Below, piece by piece: positions 41,664 through 51,050 of a stretch of DNA of 64,000 bases. The notes beneath the pieces are model-generated. The model was not told the origin of the DNA, ran no database searches, and worked only from the letters and a program-made list of their open reading frames with translations. Location: positions 5,022,001 through 5,086,000 of the forward strand of contig NZ_VFNU01000001.1 in assembly GCF_006715725.1 (NCBI RefSeq), written 5' to 3'. Within the stretch, counting starts at the first letter, position 1. Every line of letters begins with the position of its first letter. The position numbers and the translations under genes were made by a program. Source of the stretch: Nocardioides sp. SLBN-35 (GTDB taxonomy: Bacteria; Actinomycetota; Actinomycetes; Propionibacteriales; Nocardioidaceae).

Positions 41664-42763
41664 GCACCATCGATCTCCCCATGCCCAGCCTGGGCACCGC
41701 GCTCGTCCCCACCCTGGCCGAGGGCGAGACCCAGACCGCGAAGGACTTCTCCAGCGACCAGGAGGTCCGCTGGTGCCCCGGCTGCGGCGACTACGCCGTC
41801 CTCAAGGCCGTCCAGTCCTTCCTGCCCGACCTCGGACTACGACGCGAGAACATCGTCTTCGTCTCCGGCATCGGCTGCAGCTCGCGCTTCCCCTACTACC
41901 TCGACACCTACGGCATGCACTCGATCCACGGCCGCGCACCCTCCATCGCGACCGGCATCGCCACCGCCCGCGAGGACCTCTCGGTCTGGGTCGTCACCGG
42001 CGACGGCGACGCACTCTCCATCGGCGGCAACCACCTCATCCACGCCCTGCGCCGCAACGTCAACATGACGATCCTGCTGTTCAACAACCGCATCTACGGC
42101 CTCACCAAGGGCCAGTACTCCCCCACCAGCGAAGTCGGCAAGGTCACCAAGTCCACCCCCGTCGGCTCGCTCGACCACCCCTTCAACCCGGTCTCGCTCG
42201 CCCTCGGCGCCGAAGCCACCTTCGTGGCCCGCACCATCGACTCCGACCGCAAGCACCTCACCGCCGTCCTCGCCGCCGCAGCCGCGCACCGCGGCACCAG
42301 CCTCGTCGAGATCTACCAGAACTGCCCGATCTTCAACGACGGCGCGTTCGACGCGATCAAGGACCGCGACAACGCGCACGCCCTGATCCCGCTCACCCAC
42401 GGCGAGCCGATCACCTTCGGCGTGCGGGACGAGGCCACGGGCCTGGGCGACAAGGCGCTGGTGCGCGGCGCCGGTGGCGGCGTCGAGGTCGCCGACACCG
42501 CGTCCGTGGCGACCGAGGCGATCATCGTCCACGACGCGCAGAGCCCCGACCCGTCGACCGCGTTCGCGATCTCGCGGCTCACCGACGCGGGCTACCTCAA
42601 CCGGAGCCCGATCGGCATCTTCCGCCAGGTCGAGCGCCCGACGTACGACGACCAGGCCCGTGCCCAGGTCGCCACCGCCAGCGAGGCCGCGGCAGCGCAG
42701 GGCAGCCCCGAGGAGCGGCTCACCGCCCTCATCAACGCGGGCGACACCTGGACCATCGACTGA
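41660..42763 (+). CDS. korB: 2-oxoglutarate:ferredoxin oxidoreductase, beta subunit
   Basis: 367 aa, ATGA overlap with korA. RWCPGCGDYAVLKAVQ and GIGCSSRFPYYLDTYGMHSI hold Cys ligands of the 4Fe-4S cluster, and EIYQNCPIFNDGAF a further one. TGDGDALSIGGNHLIHALRR to NNRIYGLTKGQYSPTS is the TPP/Mg-binding region. It carries the thiamine diphosphate and electron exit to ferredoxin. It is followed by a strong hairpin. Confidence 0.94.
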
Positions 42764-42789
42764 CCCGGTCCCCCGACGTACGAAATCGC

Positions 42790-42822
42790 AACGCGCCGCC
42801 GAGCTGAGCTCGGCGGCGCGTT
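42790..42822. terminator. bidirectional terminator between korB and a convergent gene
   Basis: A near-perfect palindrome: 16-nt arms AACGCGCCGCCGAGCT / AGCTCGGCGGCGCGTT around a single G, followed on the plus strand by GCGTTGCG. It lies between converging stops at 42763 and 42845. Confidence 0.85.
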
Positions 42823-42844
42823 GCGTTGCGCGGGACGGGGTCCG

Positions 42845-43291
42845 TCAGCTGCGCGGGTAGACCTTGAACTTGAAGATCGCCTTGGCGTAGACGGCGTCAC
42901 CCTTGGCGACGACCTTGTAGCGGGTGGTCTTGCGACGCTCGGCCTTGACGAAGACCTTCTTGGTCAGGCCGCTGGCCTTGGTCTTGACCTTGGCGACCCG
43001 GACCCACTTGCCGCTGCGCTTGACGTAGACCTTGATCTTGACGCCCGGCGCGAGCGGGTTGGTCGCGAACTTGGCCCACAGGCGCTTGCCGTAGCAGTTC
43101 GGCGGGTTGGGGCCGCAGTCGCCGATGCCGACAGCGCGCGGCGTGACGCCCTTGGCGGCGACGACCTTGCTGGTCGCCGGCTGGACCTGGATCGAATCGG
43201 CGGCCTGGGCACCGGTCGGCGCCAGCGTCAGGCCGAGGAGCGCGGCGGTGAAGGCCGCGACCAGGACAGAGATCGTGCGAGTGAATCGCAT
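42845..43291 (-). CDS. small secreted basic protein, unknown function
   Basis: 148 aa from ATG 43291 (AGGGGGAG upstream). The signal peptide ISVLVAAFTAALLGLTLAPT ends in GAQA. The mature part has one Cys pair (GDCGPNPPNCYGKR) and a very Lys-rich, beta-predicted region with repeated K-x-K-V-K strands (VKIKVYVKRSGKWVRVAKVK). It resembles surface/Ig-like 'bacterial SH3-like' pieces in actinobacterial exoproteins, but no family is clear. Charge suggests binding of anionic wall polymers (inference). Confidence 0.7.
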   Translation of the reverse strand: MRFTRTISVLVAAFTAALLGLTLAPTGAQAADSIQVQPATSKVVAAKGVTPRAVGIGDCGPNPPNCYGKRLWAKFATNPLAPGVKIKVYVKRSGKWVRVAKVKTKASGLTKKVFVKAERRKTTRYKVVAKGDAVYAKAIFKFKVYPRS

Positions 43292-43395
43292 CAGGGACTC
43301 CCCCTCGAGATCGGGATCGTTCGTGGACACGGCCTTCGTGCCCACCTGGACACGACCTGAAACCACCGGCCCCGCGGGTCGTGGCAACACGTCGC

Positions 43396-43401
43396 TAAGG
43401 T
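43396..43401 (+). promoter_or_regulatory. -10 of leaderless rarD
   Basis: TAAGGT, then six bases, then GTG 43408. No ribosome-binding sequence is present, so a leaderless message is likely. Confidence 0.6.
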
Positions 43402-43407
43402 CCCAGT

Positions 43408-44316
43408 GTGTCGGACCAGCGCCGTGGCTTCGTCCTCGGGTTCCTCGCGTACCTGATGTGGGGTGCGTTTCCCCTGTACTGGCCCCTGCTCAAACCCAGC
43501 GGCGCCGTCGAGATCCTCGCCCACCGCATGGTCTGGTCGTTGGTCGCTATGGGCGTGCTCGTCGTCGCGCTGCGGCGGCTGGGCGCGCTGCGTGACGTGC
43601 TCCGCGATCGTCGCACGACGCTCCTGCTCGTGGTCGCCGCCGCCACCATCACGGCCAACTGGGGCACCTACATCTACGGCGTCAACAGCGAGCGCGTCGT
43701 CGAGACCTCCCTCGGCTACTTCATCAACCCGCTGGTCACCGTGCTGATGGGCGTGCTCGTCCTCGGCGAGCGTCTCCGGCCCGTGCAATGGACCGCCCTG
43801 GCCATCGGGTTCGCCGCCGTCGTGCTCCTCACCGTCGACTACGGCCGGCCGCCTGTCATCGCGCTCGTCCTCGCCTTATCGTTCGGCACGTACGGCCTCG
43901 CCAAGAAGTCCGCCGGCGTCGGCGCGATCGAGAGCCTCGCCTTCGAGACCGCCGTGATCGCCCCCTTCGCCCTCGGCTACCTGGTCTGGCTCGGCGCCAG
44001 CGGCCGCGCCCACTTCGCCGGTGAGGGCCCCGGCCACGTCTTCCTGCTCGTCGCGAGCGGAGTCGTCACCGCCATCCCCCTGCTCTGCTTCGGTGGCGCG
44101 GCCACCCGGGTCTCGATGACGACCCTGGGCCTGCTGCAGTACCTCACCCCGTCGATCCAGTTCGCCCTCGGCGTCACCCTGCTCGGCGAGCACATGCCCG
44201 CCGGCCGCTGGATCGGGTTCGCGCTGGTGTGGCTGGCGCTGGTCGTGCTCACCGCCGAGGCGCTGCGCCACCACCGCCGCCAGCTCGCGGCGGCCGCCGA
44301 GGCCTGCGCGGTCTGA
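43408..44316 (+). CDS. rarD: EamA/RarD-family transporter
   Basis: 302 aa with about ten membrane helices in two EamA halves. GFVLGFLAYLMWGAFPLYWP at the start and VEILAHRMVWSLVAMGVLVV are RarD hallmarks. ANWGTYIYGVNSERVVETSL and YLTPSIQFALGVTLLGEHMP mark the two repeats. RarD was named for chloramphenicol sensitivity; its natural substrate, likely a metabolite or drug, is uncertain. The GTG start fits the upstream -10. Confidence 0.9.
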   Translation: MSDQRRGFVLGFLAYLMWGAFPLYWPLLKPSGAVEILAHRMVWSLVAMGVLVVALRRLGALRDVLRDRRTTLLLVVAAATITANWGTYIYGVNSERVVETSLGYFINPLVTVLMGVLVLGERLRPVQWTALAIGFAAVVLLTVDYGRPPVIALVLALSFGTYGLAKKSAGVGAIESLAFETAVIAPFALGYLVWLGASGRAHFAGEGPGHVFLLVASGVVTAIPLLCFGGAATRVSMTTLGLLQYLTPSIQFALGVTLLGEHMPAGRWIGFALVWLALVVLTAEALRHHRRQLAAAAEACAV

Positions 44317-44318
44317 GC

Positions 44319-44530
44319 CGCTTGTAACTAAGGGTTACAGCACGAAAACAGCCGCCAGAGCACCGAGGTAGGTGCCATAACGCCCGGGTAGTCAGGTGCG
44401 GGCACCGACTGCGGCAACGGCTCAGTGCCCGCCTGGGTCGCCGTCGACCCGCCGCATCTACCTCGGCACTCTTGCTAGTACCCGGGCGTTAGAGCACCGA
44501 AATTCGTGCAGTAACGCGTAGTTACAAGCG
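44319..44530. mobile_element. 212-bp foldback/MITE-like element with 28-bp terminal inverted repeats
   Basis: Left end CGCTTGTAACTAAGGGTTAC + AGCACGAA (44319-44346) matches the reverse complement of 44503-44530 at 25 of 28 positions. Inside, TAACGCCCGGGTA (44378-44390) pairs perfectly with TACCCGGGCGTTA (44479-44491), and GCGGGCAC pairs with GTGCCCGC around 44398-44431. AGAGCACCGA occurs twice. No open reading frame. It could be a MITE, another foldback element, or a gene for a structured RNA. No target duplication was identified with certainty. Confidence 0.55.
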
Positions 44531-44538
44531 CCCGAGGC

Positions 44539-44580
44539 CTCGTGCGGCGGCGGACGGGGTGCACGTCGCCGCCGCACGAG
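44539..44580. terminator. hairpin between rarD and the polyprenyl synthase gene
   Basis: CTCGTGCGGCGGCG (44539-44552) is the exact reverse complement of 44567-44580 with a 14-nt loop. It lies between converging genes, so probably a shared terminator. The 100 bp after it (to 44680) show nothing else. Confidence 0.7.
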
Positions 44581-44680
44581 ACGCCAGAAAAGTTAACTGA
44601 CTTACTGGCATTCAACGAGCCCGCGCCACCACGGTTCGGCCGAACCCGTGACAGGTGCTGCCGATCACTCCGCGCGTGCG

Positions 44681-45697
44681 TCAGGCGGAGCGGACCGCAA
44701 CGACGTCGGCGAACGCCTCGAGCGCGGTGCGGACCGAGCCCTCGGGCAGCGCCCGGAGCAGCTCCTTGGCCTCCTGGGCGCGCGCGACGACGTACGCCTG
44801 CGCCTGGCCCATCGCGGGGTGCTTGCGGAGCAGGTCGAGCGCCTCGGCGTGCAGCTGCGCGTCGCCGGCGAGGTCGGATCGCGACGGGTCGAGCAGCTCG
44901 AGCAGGCGTGCGTCGGCCGGGTCGGTGGAGGCGCGGGCCAGGAGCACCGGCAGGGTGGGCACGCCCTCCTTGAGGTCGGTGCCGGGGGTCTTGCCCGACT
45001 CCTCGCTCTCGGAGGCGATGTCGAGGATGTCGTCGGAGAGCTGGAAGGCGGTGCCGACGAGCTCGCCGTACGCCGTCAGCGCCTCGACCACCGCCGGGTC
45101 CGCGCCGGAGAACAGGGCGCCGTAGTGGGCCGAGGTCGCGATCAGGGAGCCGGTCTTGCCGGCGACGACCTCGAGGTAGTGGGCCAGGGCGTCCTCGTCG
45201 GGGCCCGGCTTCACGGTCTCGAGGATCTGGCCCTCGACGAGGCGGGTGAACGTCTCCGCCTGGATGCGTACGGCGTCCGGGCCCAGCTCGGCGGTCAGCT
45301 CCGAGGACTTCGCGAACAGCCAGTCGCCAGTGAGGATCGCGACCAGGTTGTCGTAGCGGGCGTTGGCCGAGTCCTCGCCGCGGCGCAGCGCGGCCTCGTC
45401 CATGACGTCGTCGTGGTAGAGCGAGCCGACGTGGGTGATCTCCACGACACAGGCCGCGGTGAGCACCTCGTCGGCGTCCGGGCGCGGGCCGGCCTCGGCG
45501 GCCAGCAGGACCAGGAGCGGGCGGAACCGCTTGCCGCCGGCGGCGAGCAGGTGGCGCGCCGCCTCGGTGACGTACGGCGCGCGGCTGGACGCGTGGCCGT
45601 AGAGGGCCTCCTCGACCGTCGCCATCCGCGCCCGCAGGCGGTCGGCGAGTTCGGTGTCGTCGATCGGCAGCGCAAGCTCGGCCCCAGGTGTGTTCAC
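44681..45697 (-). CDS. long-chain polyprenyl diphosphate synthase
   Basis: 338 aa from GTG 45697 (GTGA overlap with nuoN). GGKRFRPLLVLLAAEA, the first Asp-rich motif YHDDVMDEAALRRG (DDxxD), GDWLFAKSSELTAEL, and the second motif FQLSDDILDIASESE are the trans-prenyltransferase signatures. Small Ala/Ser side chains upstream of the first DDxxD fit a long-chain product. It likely makes the octa- or nonaprenyl side chain of menaquinone from isopentenyl diphosphate. Its place at the end of the nuo operon links quinone supply to complex I. Confidence 0.9.
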   Translation of the reverse strand: MNTPGAELALPIDDTELADRLRARMATVEEALYGHASSRAPYVTEAARHLLAAGGKRFRPLLVLLAAEAGPRPDADEVLTAACVVEITHVGSLYHDDVMDEAALRRGEDSANARYDNLVAILTGDWLFAKSSELTAELGPDAVRIQAETFTRLVEGQILETVKPGPDEDALAHYLEVVAGKTGSLIATSAHYGALFSGADPAVVEALTAYGELVGTAFQLSDDILDIASESEESGKTPGTDLKEGVPTLPVLLARASTDPADARLLELLDPSRSDLAGDAQLHAEALDLLRKHPAMGQAQAYVVARAQEAKELLRALPEGSVRTALEAFADVVAVRSA

Positions 45698-47295
45698 CTG
45701 ATGAAGTCTCCCGTACGGGTCACGAGATCGAGAACCGGGCCCGGCACGACGCCCAGGACCAGGGTCGCGACCAGGCACACCGCGATGGTGCCGGAGGTCA
45801 GCAGCGAGGACCTGGTGACCACACCCGCGCCGTCGGCACTGGGCTCGGTGAAGAACATCAGCCGGATGTGCCGCACGTAGAACGTGATCGCCAGGATGCT
45901 GCACGCGATCGCCACCAGCACCACGGGCCAGGCCCCCGCAGACAGCGCCGAGGTGAACACGGCCCACTTGCCGATGAAGCCGGCGGTGAGCGGGATCCCG
46001 GCCATCGAGAGCAGGAAGAACGCGAACGCGCCTGCCACCAGCGGGGAGGTCCGGCCCAGGCCGGCCCAGCGCTCGTACGCCGTCGCCTCGCCGCCCGCGT
46101 CGCGGACCAGCGTCACGATCGCGAATGCGCCGATCATGGCAAAGCCGTAGGTGGTCAGGTAGAAGAGCACGCCCTCGAGCGAGGTGTACTGGCCCTTGGC
46201 GAGCTCGCCGGCGCTCTGCACGCCCAGCACGCCGACCAGGATGAAGCCGGTGTGGGCGACCGAGGAGTAGGCCAGCATCCGCTTGACGTCGTTCTGGACG
46301 ATGGCCAGCACCGCGCCGAGGACCATCGAGGCGATCGCGATCACCCACAGCATCGGCTGCCAGCTCCAGCGCTCGCCGCCGAAGGCGACGTACAGCAGGC
46401 GCAGCAGGGCGCCGAAGGCGGCGACCTTGGTGCCGGCGGCCATGAACGCGGTCACCGCGGTGGGCGCGCCCTGGTAGACGTCGGGGGTCCAGGCCTGGAA
46501 GGGCGCGGCGCCGATCTTGAAGAGCAGGCCGACCGCGAGCAGGCCGATGCCGGCGAGCAGCAGGCCGTGGTTGGCCGTGCCGGCGCGGACCGCCTCGTTG
46601 ATGCCGGCGAAGGAGACCGAACCCGCGTAGCCGTAGACCATCGCGGCGCCGTACAGGAAGAAGCCGGAGGCGAAGGCGCCGAGGAGGAAGTACTTCATCG
46701 CGGCCTCCTGACTCAGCAGGCGGCGACGGCGTGCCAGGCCGCAGAGCAGGTAGAGCGGCAGGGAGAGGATCTCCAGGGCCACGAACATGGTGAGCAGGTC
46801 GCCGGAGGCCGGGAAGAGCAGCATGCCGCTGACGGCGAACAGGAGCAGCGGGTAGACCTCGGTGTGCTCCAGGCCGCGGGTCGAGGCCTCGCGCTCGCTC
46901 TCGGTGCCGGGCAGTGCGGCCGCCTGGCCGGTGAAGGCCGAGACGCCGCCCTCGAGTCGCTGCTCGGCGAAGAGCGCGACGCCACCGAGGGCGAAGACGA
47001 GGAGCAGGCCCCACAGGTAGACGGTGGGGCCGTCGACCACGACGCTGCCCATCGCGCCGACCAGGCCCCGTCCCTCGGCGCCGTCGGCGCCCTTGTGGGT
47101 GTCGAGGTCCATGCCGACGACGACGGTGGCCACCAGGGCGGCGATCACGGTGACCGCGGCGAGGCCGACCTGGGGCAGGCGGCGGGTGCCGCGCGGCAGG
47201 AAGGCCTCCAGCGCTACGCCGACGCAGGCGCCGCCGAGGACGATGAGGATCGGCAGCAGCTCGGCGTACTCGAGCTCGGGCTTCACGAACTCCAT
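45694..47295 (-). CDS. nuoN: NADH-quinone oxidoreductase subunit N
   Basis: 533 aa, about 14 membrane helices of the Mrp antiporter type. FKIGAAPFQAWTPDVYQGAP holds the conserved Lys of the channel and VQNDVKRMLAYSSVAHTGFI the second conserved Lys/His region. A proton-pumping membrane subunit. Starts 1 nt inside the end of nuoM. Confidence 0.95.
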   Translation of the reverse strand: MEFVKPELEYAELLPILIVLGGACVGVALEAFLPRGTRRLPQVGLAAVTVIAALVATVVVGMDLDTHKGADGAEGRGLVGAMGSVVVDGPTVYLWGLLLVFALGGVALFAEQRLEGGVSAFTGQAAALPGTESEREASTRGLEHTEVYPLLLFAVSGMLLFPASGDLLTMFVALEILSLPLYLLCGLARRRRLLSQEAAMKYFLLGAFASGFFLYGAAMVYGYAGSVSFAGINEAVRAGTANHGLLLAGIGLLAVGLLFKIGAAPFQAWTPDVYQGAPTAVTAFMAAGTKVAAFGALLRLLYVAFGGERWSWQPMLWVIAIASMVLGAVLAIVQNDVKRMLAYSSVAHTGFILVGVLGVQSAGELAKGQYTSLEGVLFYLTTYGFAMIGAFAIVTLVRDAGGEATAYERWAGLGRTSPLVAGAFAFFLLSMAGIPLTAGFIGKWAVFTSALSAGAWPVVLVAIACSILAITFYVRHIRLMFFTEPSADGAGVVTRSSLLTSGTIAVCLVATLVLGVVPGPVLDLVTRTGDFIR

Positions 47296-48803
47296 CAGTG
47301 CGCCTCCTCCGTCTGCACGACCGTCGGCTGGTCGTCCTGGATCCCCATCTGGTGCATCAGGTCACCCACCATCGGGTTGCTCACGTCGAGCAGCGGTGCG
47401 GGATAGAACCCGAAGAACACCAGCGCGGCCATGAGCGGGGCGACGGCGACGATCTCGCGCACGCCGAGGTCCTTGGTGCCCTCGACCTCGGGCGGCGTGG
47501 GGCCGGTCATCGTGCGCTGGTACATCCACAGCACGTAGATCGCGGACAGCACCACCGCGGTCACCGCGATCGCGCCGACGTACCACCCGTAGTCGAAGGC
47601 CGCCACGAACACGAGGAACTCGCTGACGAACGGCGAGAGGCCCGGCAGGCCGAGCGTGGCCAGGCCGGCGACGAGCAGCAGCCCGGCCAGGACCGGCGCG
47701 ACCTTCTCGACGCCGCGCATCTCGCGGATCGAGGACGTGCCGCTGCGGTCGTAGAGGTAGCCCGCGACCAGGAACAGCGCGGCGGTGCCGAGGCCATGGT
47801 TGACCATGTAGAGGATCGCGCCGGTGCCACCCTGGCTGGTCATCGTGAAGACGCCCAGCGTGATCAGGCCGAAGTGGCTCAGCGAGGTGAGGCCGATCAG
47901 GCGGAAGATGTCGTCCTGGCCGATCGCGATGAACGCGCCGTAGACCACGGAGATCAGCGCCAGCGTGATGACCAGCGGGGTCGCCCACTGCGAGGCCTCC
48001 GGGAAGATGCCGAGGCAGAACCTCATCATCCCGAAGGTGCCGATCTTGTCGAGGATGCAGACCAGCAGCACGCCGGTGCCGGGCGTCGCCTTCTCGGTGG
48101 TGTCGGCCAGCCAGGTGTGCAGCGGGAACAACGGCGCCTTGATCGCGAAGGCGATGAAGAAGCCGAAGAACAGCCAGCGGCCGGCCTCGGTGCCGATGTC
48201 GAGCTTCTCGAGGTCGGCGAGGAGGTACGACGGCTCGCCCTGCTGGGCGGAGACGACGTAGAGCCCGATCACCGCGGCGAGCAGGATCAGGCCGCCCGCG
48301 AGCTGGAACATCAGGAACTTCAGCGCCGCCGCGCCCCGGCCCTCGCGGCCGAAGCCGCCGACCAGGAAGTACGCCGGGATCAGCGTCGCCTCGAAGACCA
48401 CGTAGAAGAGGAACACGTCGGTCGCGCAGAACACCGCGAGCGAGAGGCCCTCGAGCGCCAGCGTCCAGGCGACGAACGCGCGGGCGCCGGCCGAGCCCGC
48501 GGCGTCGGCCTTGAACCACTCCGCGCCGAGCACCAGCGGGACCAGGAGGACCGTCAGCAGGACCAGCAGCAGGCCGAGACCGTCGACGCCGAGGGCGTAG
48601 TGCACCCCGAACGCCTCGATCCACTCGTGCTCCTCCTTCAGCTGGCGGCCGCCGTCGGCGTCGTACGACGCCGCGACGACCACGCCGACGACCAGCGTCG
48701 CCAGCGCGACGCCGAGGCCGGCGGTCTTGCTGACCGTGCGCGGGAGGAACGCGACGGCGACCGCACCGGCGACCGGCAGCCAGACGAGCAGGCTGAGCAA
48801 CAT
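47295..48803 (-). CDS. nuoM: NADH-quinone oxidoreductase subunit M
   Basis: 502 aa, about 14 helices. FKADAAGSAGARAFVAWTL precedes FEATLIPAYFLVGGFGREGR (essential Glu helix). FAIKAPLFPLHTWLADTTEK (channel Lys) and GQDDIFRLIGLTSLSHFGLI (discontinuous helix region) follow. An antiporter-like proton channel. 1-nt overlaps with nuoL and nuoN. Confidence 0.96.
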   Translation of the reverse strand: MLLSLLVWLPVAGAVAVAFLPRTVSKTAGLGVALATLVVGVVVAASYDADGGRQLKEEHEWIEAFGVHYALGVDGLGLLLVLLTVLLVPLVLGAEWFKADAAGSAGARAFVAWTLALEGLSLAVFCATDVFLFYVVFEATLIPAYFLVGGFGREGRGAAALKFLMFQLAGGLILLAAVIGLYVVSAQQGEPSYLLADLEKLDIGTEAGRWLFFGFFIAFAIKAPLFPLHTWLADTTEKATPGTGVLLVCILDKIGTFGMMRFCLGIFPEASQWATPLVITLALISVVYGAFIAIGQDDIFRLIGLTSLSHFGLITLGVFTMTSQGGTGAILYMVNHGLGTAALFLVAGYLYDRSGTSSIREMRGVEKVAPVLAGLLLVAGLATLGLPGLSPFVSEFLVFVAAFDYGWYVGAIAVTAVVLSAIYVLWMYQRTMTGPTPPEVEGTKDLGVREIVAVAPLMAALVFFGFYPAPLLDVSNPMVGDLMHQMGIQDDQPTVVQTEEAH

Positions 48804-50749
48804 CAGTTCACCACCACCAGGGTCAGGACGAGGAGCAGTGCGCCGCCGAGGATGCCGAGGGCGTAGGACCGGACGTAGCCGTTCTGGAGCCGCCGGAGCA
48901 GCTCACCGGTGCCGGCGAGGACCGTCGTGCCGCCCATGAAGAGCCCGTCGACGAGGGTGCGGTCACCGTCGGTGAGCGCGCGCACCGTGGCGCGGCCCGG
49001 GTTGACGACCAGGCCCTCGTTGATCGCGTCGCCGTAGAGGTCGGCGCGGGCGGCCCTCGTGGCGAACGAGACGTCGGCCGGCGCGGTGCGCGGGACGTCG
49101 CGCTGGCCGACCAGCACCCAGGCCAGTGCCACACCGACGGCGACCACGGCGATCGTGATCAGGGTGAGCACGATGACCGGCAGCGGCGGCTCCTCGTGCT
49201 CGGCGTGGCCGACGACCGGGCCGAGGAAGTCGACGATCCAGTTGCCGGCGAGCATCAGGCCGCCGAGCGCGGAGAGCGCGGCCAGCACCATCAGCGGAAT
49301 GGTCATCACGAGCGGGCTCTCGTGGGGGTGGACGTCCTTCTCCCAGCGCTTCTTGGTGAAGAAGGTCATCAGCATCATCCGCGTCATGTAGAAGCCGGTG
49401 ATGCCGGCACCGAGCAGCGCGCAGATACCGACGACCGGGTTCTCGGTCAGCGCGACCTCGATGATCTTGTCCTTCGACCAGAAGCCGGCGAACGGCGGGA
49501 TGCCGATGATGGCGAGGAAGCCGAGGGCGAAGGTCGCGAACGTGATGGGCAGCGCCTTCTGCAGCGCGCCGTAGTGGCGCATGTCGACGTCGTCGTCCAT
49601 CGCGTGCATCACCGAGCCGGCCCCGAGGAACATGTTGGCCTTGAAGAAGCCGTGGGTCAGCAGGTGGAAGATCGCGAACGCGTAGCCCGCGACGCCGAGG
49701 CCGGCACCGAGCATCATGTAGCCGATCTGGCTCATCGTGGAGCCAGCGAGACCCTTCTTGATGTCGTCCTTCGCGCATCCGATGATCGCGCCCCACAGCA
49801 GCGTCACCGTCGCCACGATGACCACCGCGGTCTGGGCGGTCGGCGCGAGCTCGAAGACGAAGTTGGAGCGGGTGATCAGGTAGACGCCGGCGGTGACCAT
49901 GGTCGCCGCGTGGATGAGGGCCGAGACCGGGGTCGGGCCCTCCATCGCGTCGAGGAGCCAGGCCTGGAGCGGGACCTGGGCCGACTTGCCGCAGGCGCCG
50001 ACGAGCAGCAGCACGCCGATCCAGTTGAGCGTGGTCTCGGTGGCGCTGCCGGCCAGGGCGCTGACGCCGCTGAAGCTCGCGGTGCCGAACGTGACGATCA
50101 TCAAGAAGATCGCCAGGCCCATGCCCACGTCGCCGACCCGGTTGATGACGAACGCCTTCTTGGCCGCGGCGGCCGCCGACGGCTTGTGCTGCCAGAACCC
50201 GATGAGGAGGTACGACGCGAGGCCGACGCCCTCCCAGCCCAGGAACAGGCCCACGTAGTTCTCCGAAAGGACCAGCATGAGCATGGCCGCGACGAAGAGG
50301 TTCAGGTAGGCGAAGAACCGGCGCCGGCGCGGGTCGTGGGCCATGTAGCCGATCGAGTAGACGTGGATCAGCGAGCCGACGCCGGTGATCAGCAGCAGGA
50401 AGAGCGCCGACAGCGGGTCGTAGAGCAGGTCCATGCCGATGTGCAGCCGACCGGAGTCGATCCAGTCGTAGAGGTGCTGCGCGACCTGGCGGTCGCCCTC
50501 CTCGCGCCCGAGCAGGCTCACGAACAGAACGAGGCTGATCACGAAGGAGGTGGCCGCGGTCGCCGTACCGAGCAGGTGGCCCCACTTGTCGGTGTAGCGG
50601 CCGCCGAGCAGCAGGATCGCGGCGCCGAGCAGCGGCAGCGCGATGATCAGCCACAACAGGGTGAAGGGTCCGTCGGCGTCGGTCGGCGAGACCACGGGGA
50701 TGTGCGTCTCGCTGGCCTTGAGGGTCAGCGCGGTGAGTGCGTGCATCAT
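48803..50749 (-). CDS. nuoL: NADH-quinone oxidoreductase subunit L
   Basis: 648 aa. LIHVYSIGYMAHDPRRRRFF, NYVGLFLGWEGVGLASYLLI, GKSAQVPLQAWLLDAMEGPT and KDDIKKGLAGSTMSQIGYMM are hallmark segments with channel Lys/Glu residues. The C-terminal extension contains the lateral helix and a final anchor (YALGILGGALLLVLTLVVV). Largest membrane antiporter subunit. Starts 7 nt after nuoK. Confidence 0.96.
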   Translation of the reverse strand: MMHALTALTLKASETHIPVVSPTDADGPFTLLWLIIALPLLGAAILLLGGRYTDKWGHLLGTATAATSFVISLVLFVSLLGREEGDRQVAQHLYDWIDSGRLHIGMDLLYDPLSALFLLLITGVGSLIHVYSIGYMAHDPRRRRFFAYLNLFVAAMLMLVLSENYVGLFLGWEGVGLASYLLIGFWQHKPSAAAAAKKAFVINRVGDVGMGLAIFLMIVTFGTASFSGVSALAGSATETTLNWIGVLLLVGACGKSAQVPLQAWLLDAMEGPTPVSALIHAATMVTAGVYLITRSNFVFELAPTAQTAVVIVATVTLLWGAIIGCAKDDIKKGLAGSTMSQIGYMMLGAGLGVAGYAFAIFHLLTHGFFKANMFLGAGSVMHAMDDDVDMRHYGALQKALPITFATFALGFLAIIGIPPFAGFWSKDKIIEVALTENPVVGICALLGAGITGFYMTRMMLMTFFTKKRWEKDVHPHESPLVMTIPLMVLAALSALGGLMLAGNWIVDFLGPVVGHAEHEEPPLPVIVLTLITIAVVAVGVALAWVLVGQRDVPRTAPADVSFATRAARADLYGDAINEGLVVNPGRATVRALTDGDRTLVDGLFMGGTTVLAGTGELLRRLQNGYVRSYALGILGGALLLVLTLVVVN

Positions 50750-50756
50750 CTCGTCC

Positions 50757-51050
50757 TCAGAACTTCAGCAGGCTCGCGTCGTCGACCGAGGCCGAGCGAC
50801 GGGTCCGGAAGATGGTCATGATGATCGCGAGCCCGACCACGACCTCGGCCGCGGCCACCACCATCACGAAGAAGGCGGCGATCTGGCCGTCGAGGTTGCC
50901 GTGCTGGCGGGCGAAGGCGACGAACGCGAGGTTGCAGGCGTTGAGCATCAGCTCGACGCACATGAACACGACGATCGCGTTGCGGCGGGTGAGCACCCCG
51001 ATCGACCCGATCGTGAACAGGATGGCGCTGAGCACCACGTATTCGGTCAC
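50757..51050 (-). CDS. nuoK: NADH-quinone oxidoreductase subunit K
   Basis: 97 aa, three membrane helices. VLTRRNAIVVFMCVELMLNA carries the conserved Glu of helix 2 and FVMVVAAAEVVVGLAII that of helix 3. Usual family length. ATG at 51050, overlapping the nuoJ stop by 4 nt. Confidence 0.95.
   Translation of the reverse strand: MTEYVVLSAILFTIGSIGVLTRRNAIVVFMCVELMLNACNLAFVAFARQHGNLDGQIAAFFVMVVAAAEVVVGLAIIMTIFRTRRSASVDDASLLKF

Noticed and set aside
44378..44491. Resemblance to an integron attC site (GCGTTAGA-like end)
   Set aside because: Only the GTTA/TAAC core matches. No integrase or cassette array is in the window, and larger terminal repeats explain the structure better.
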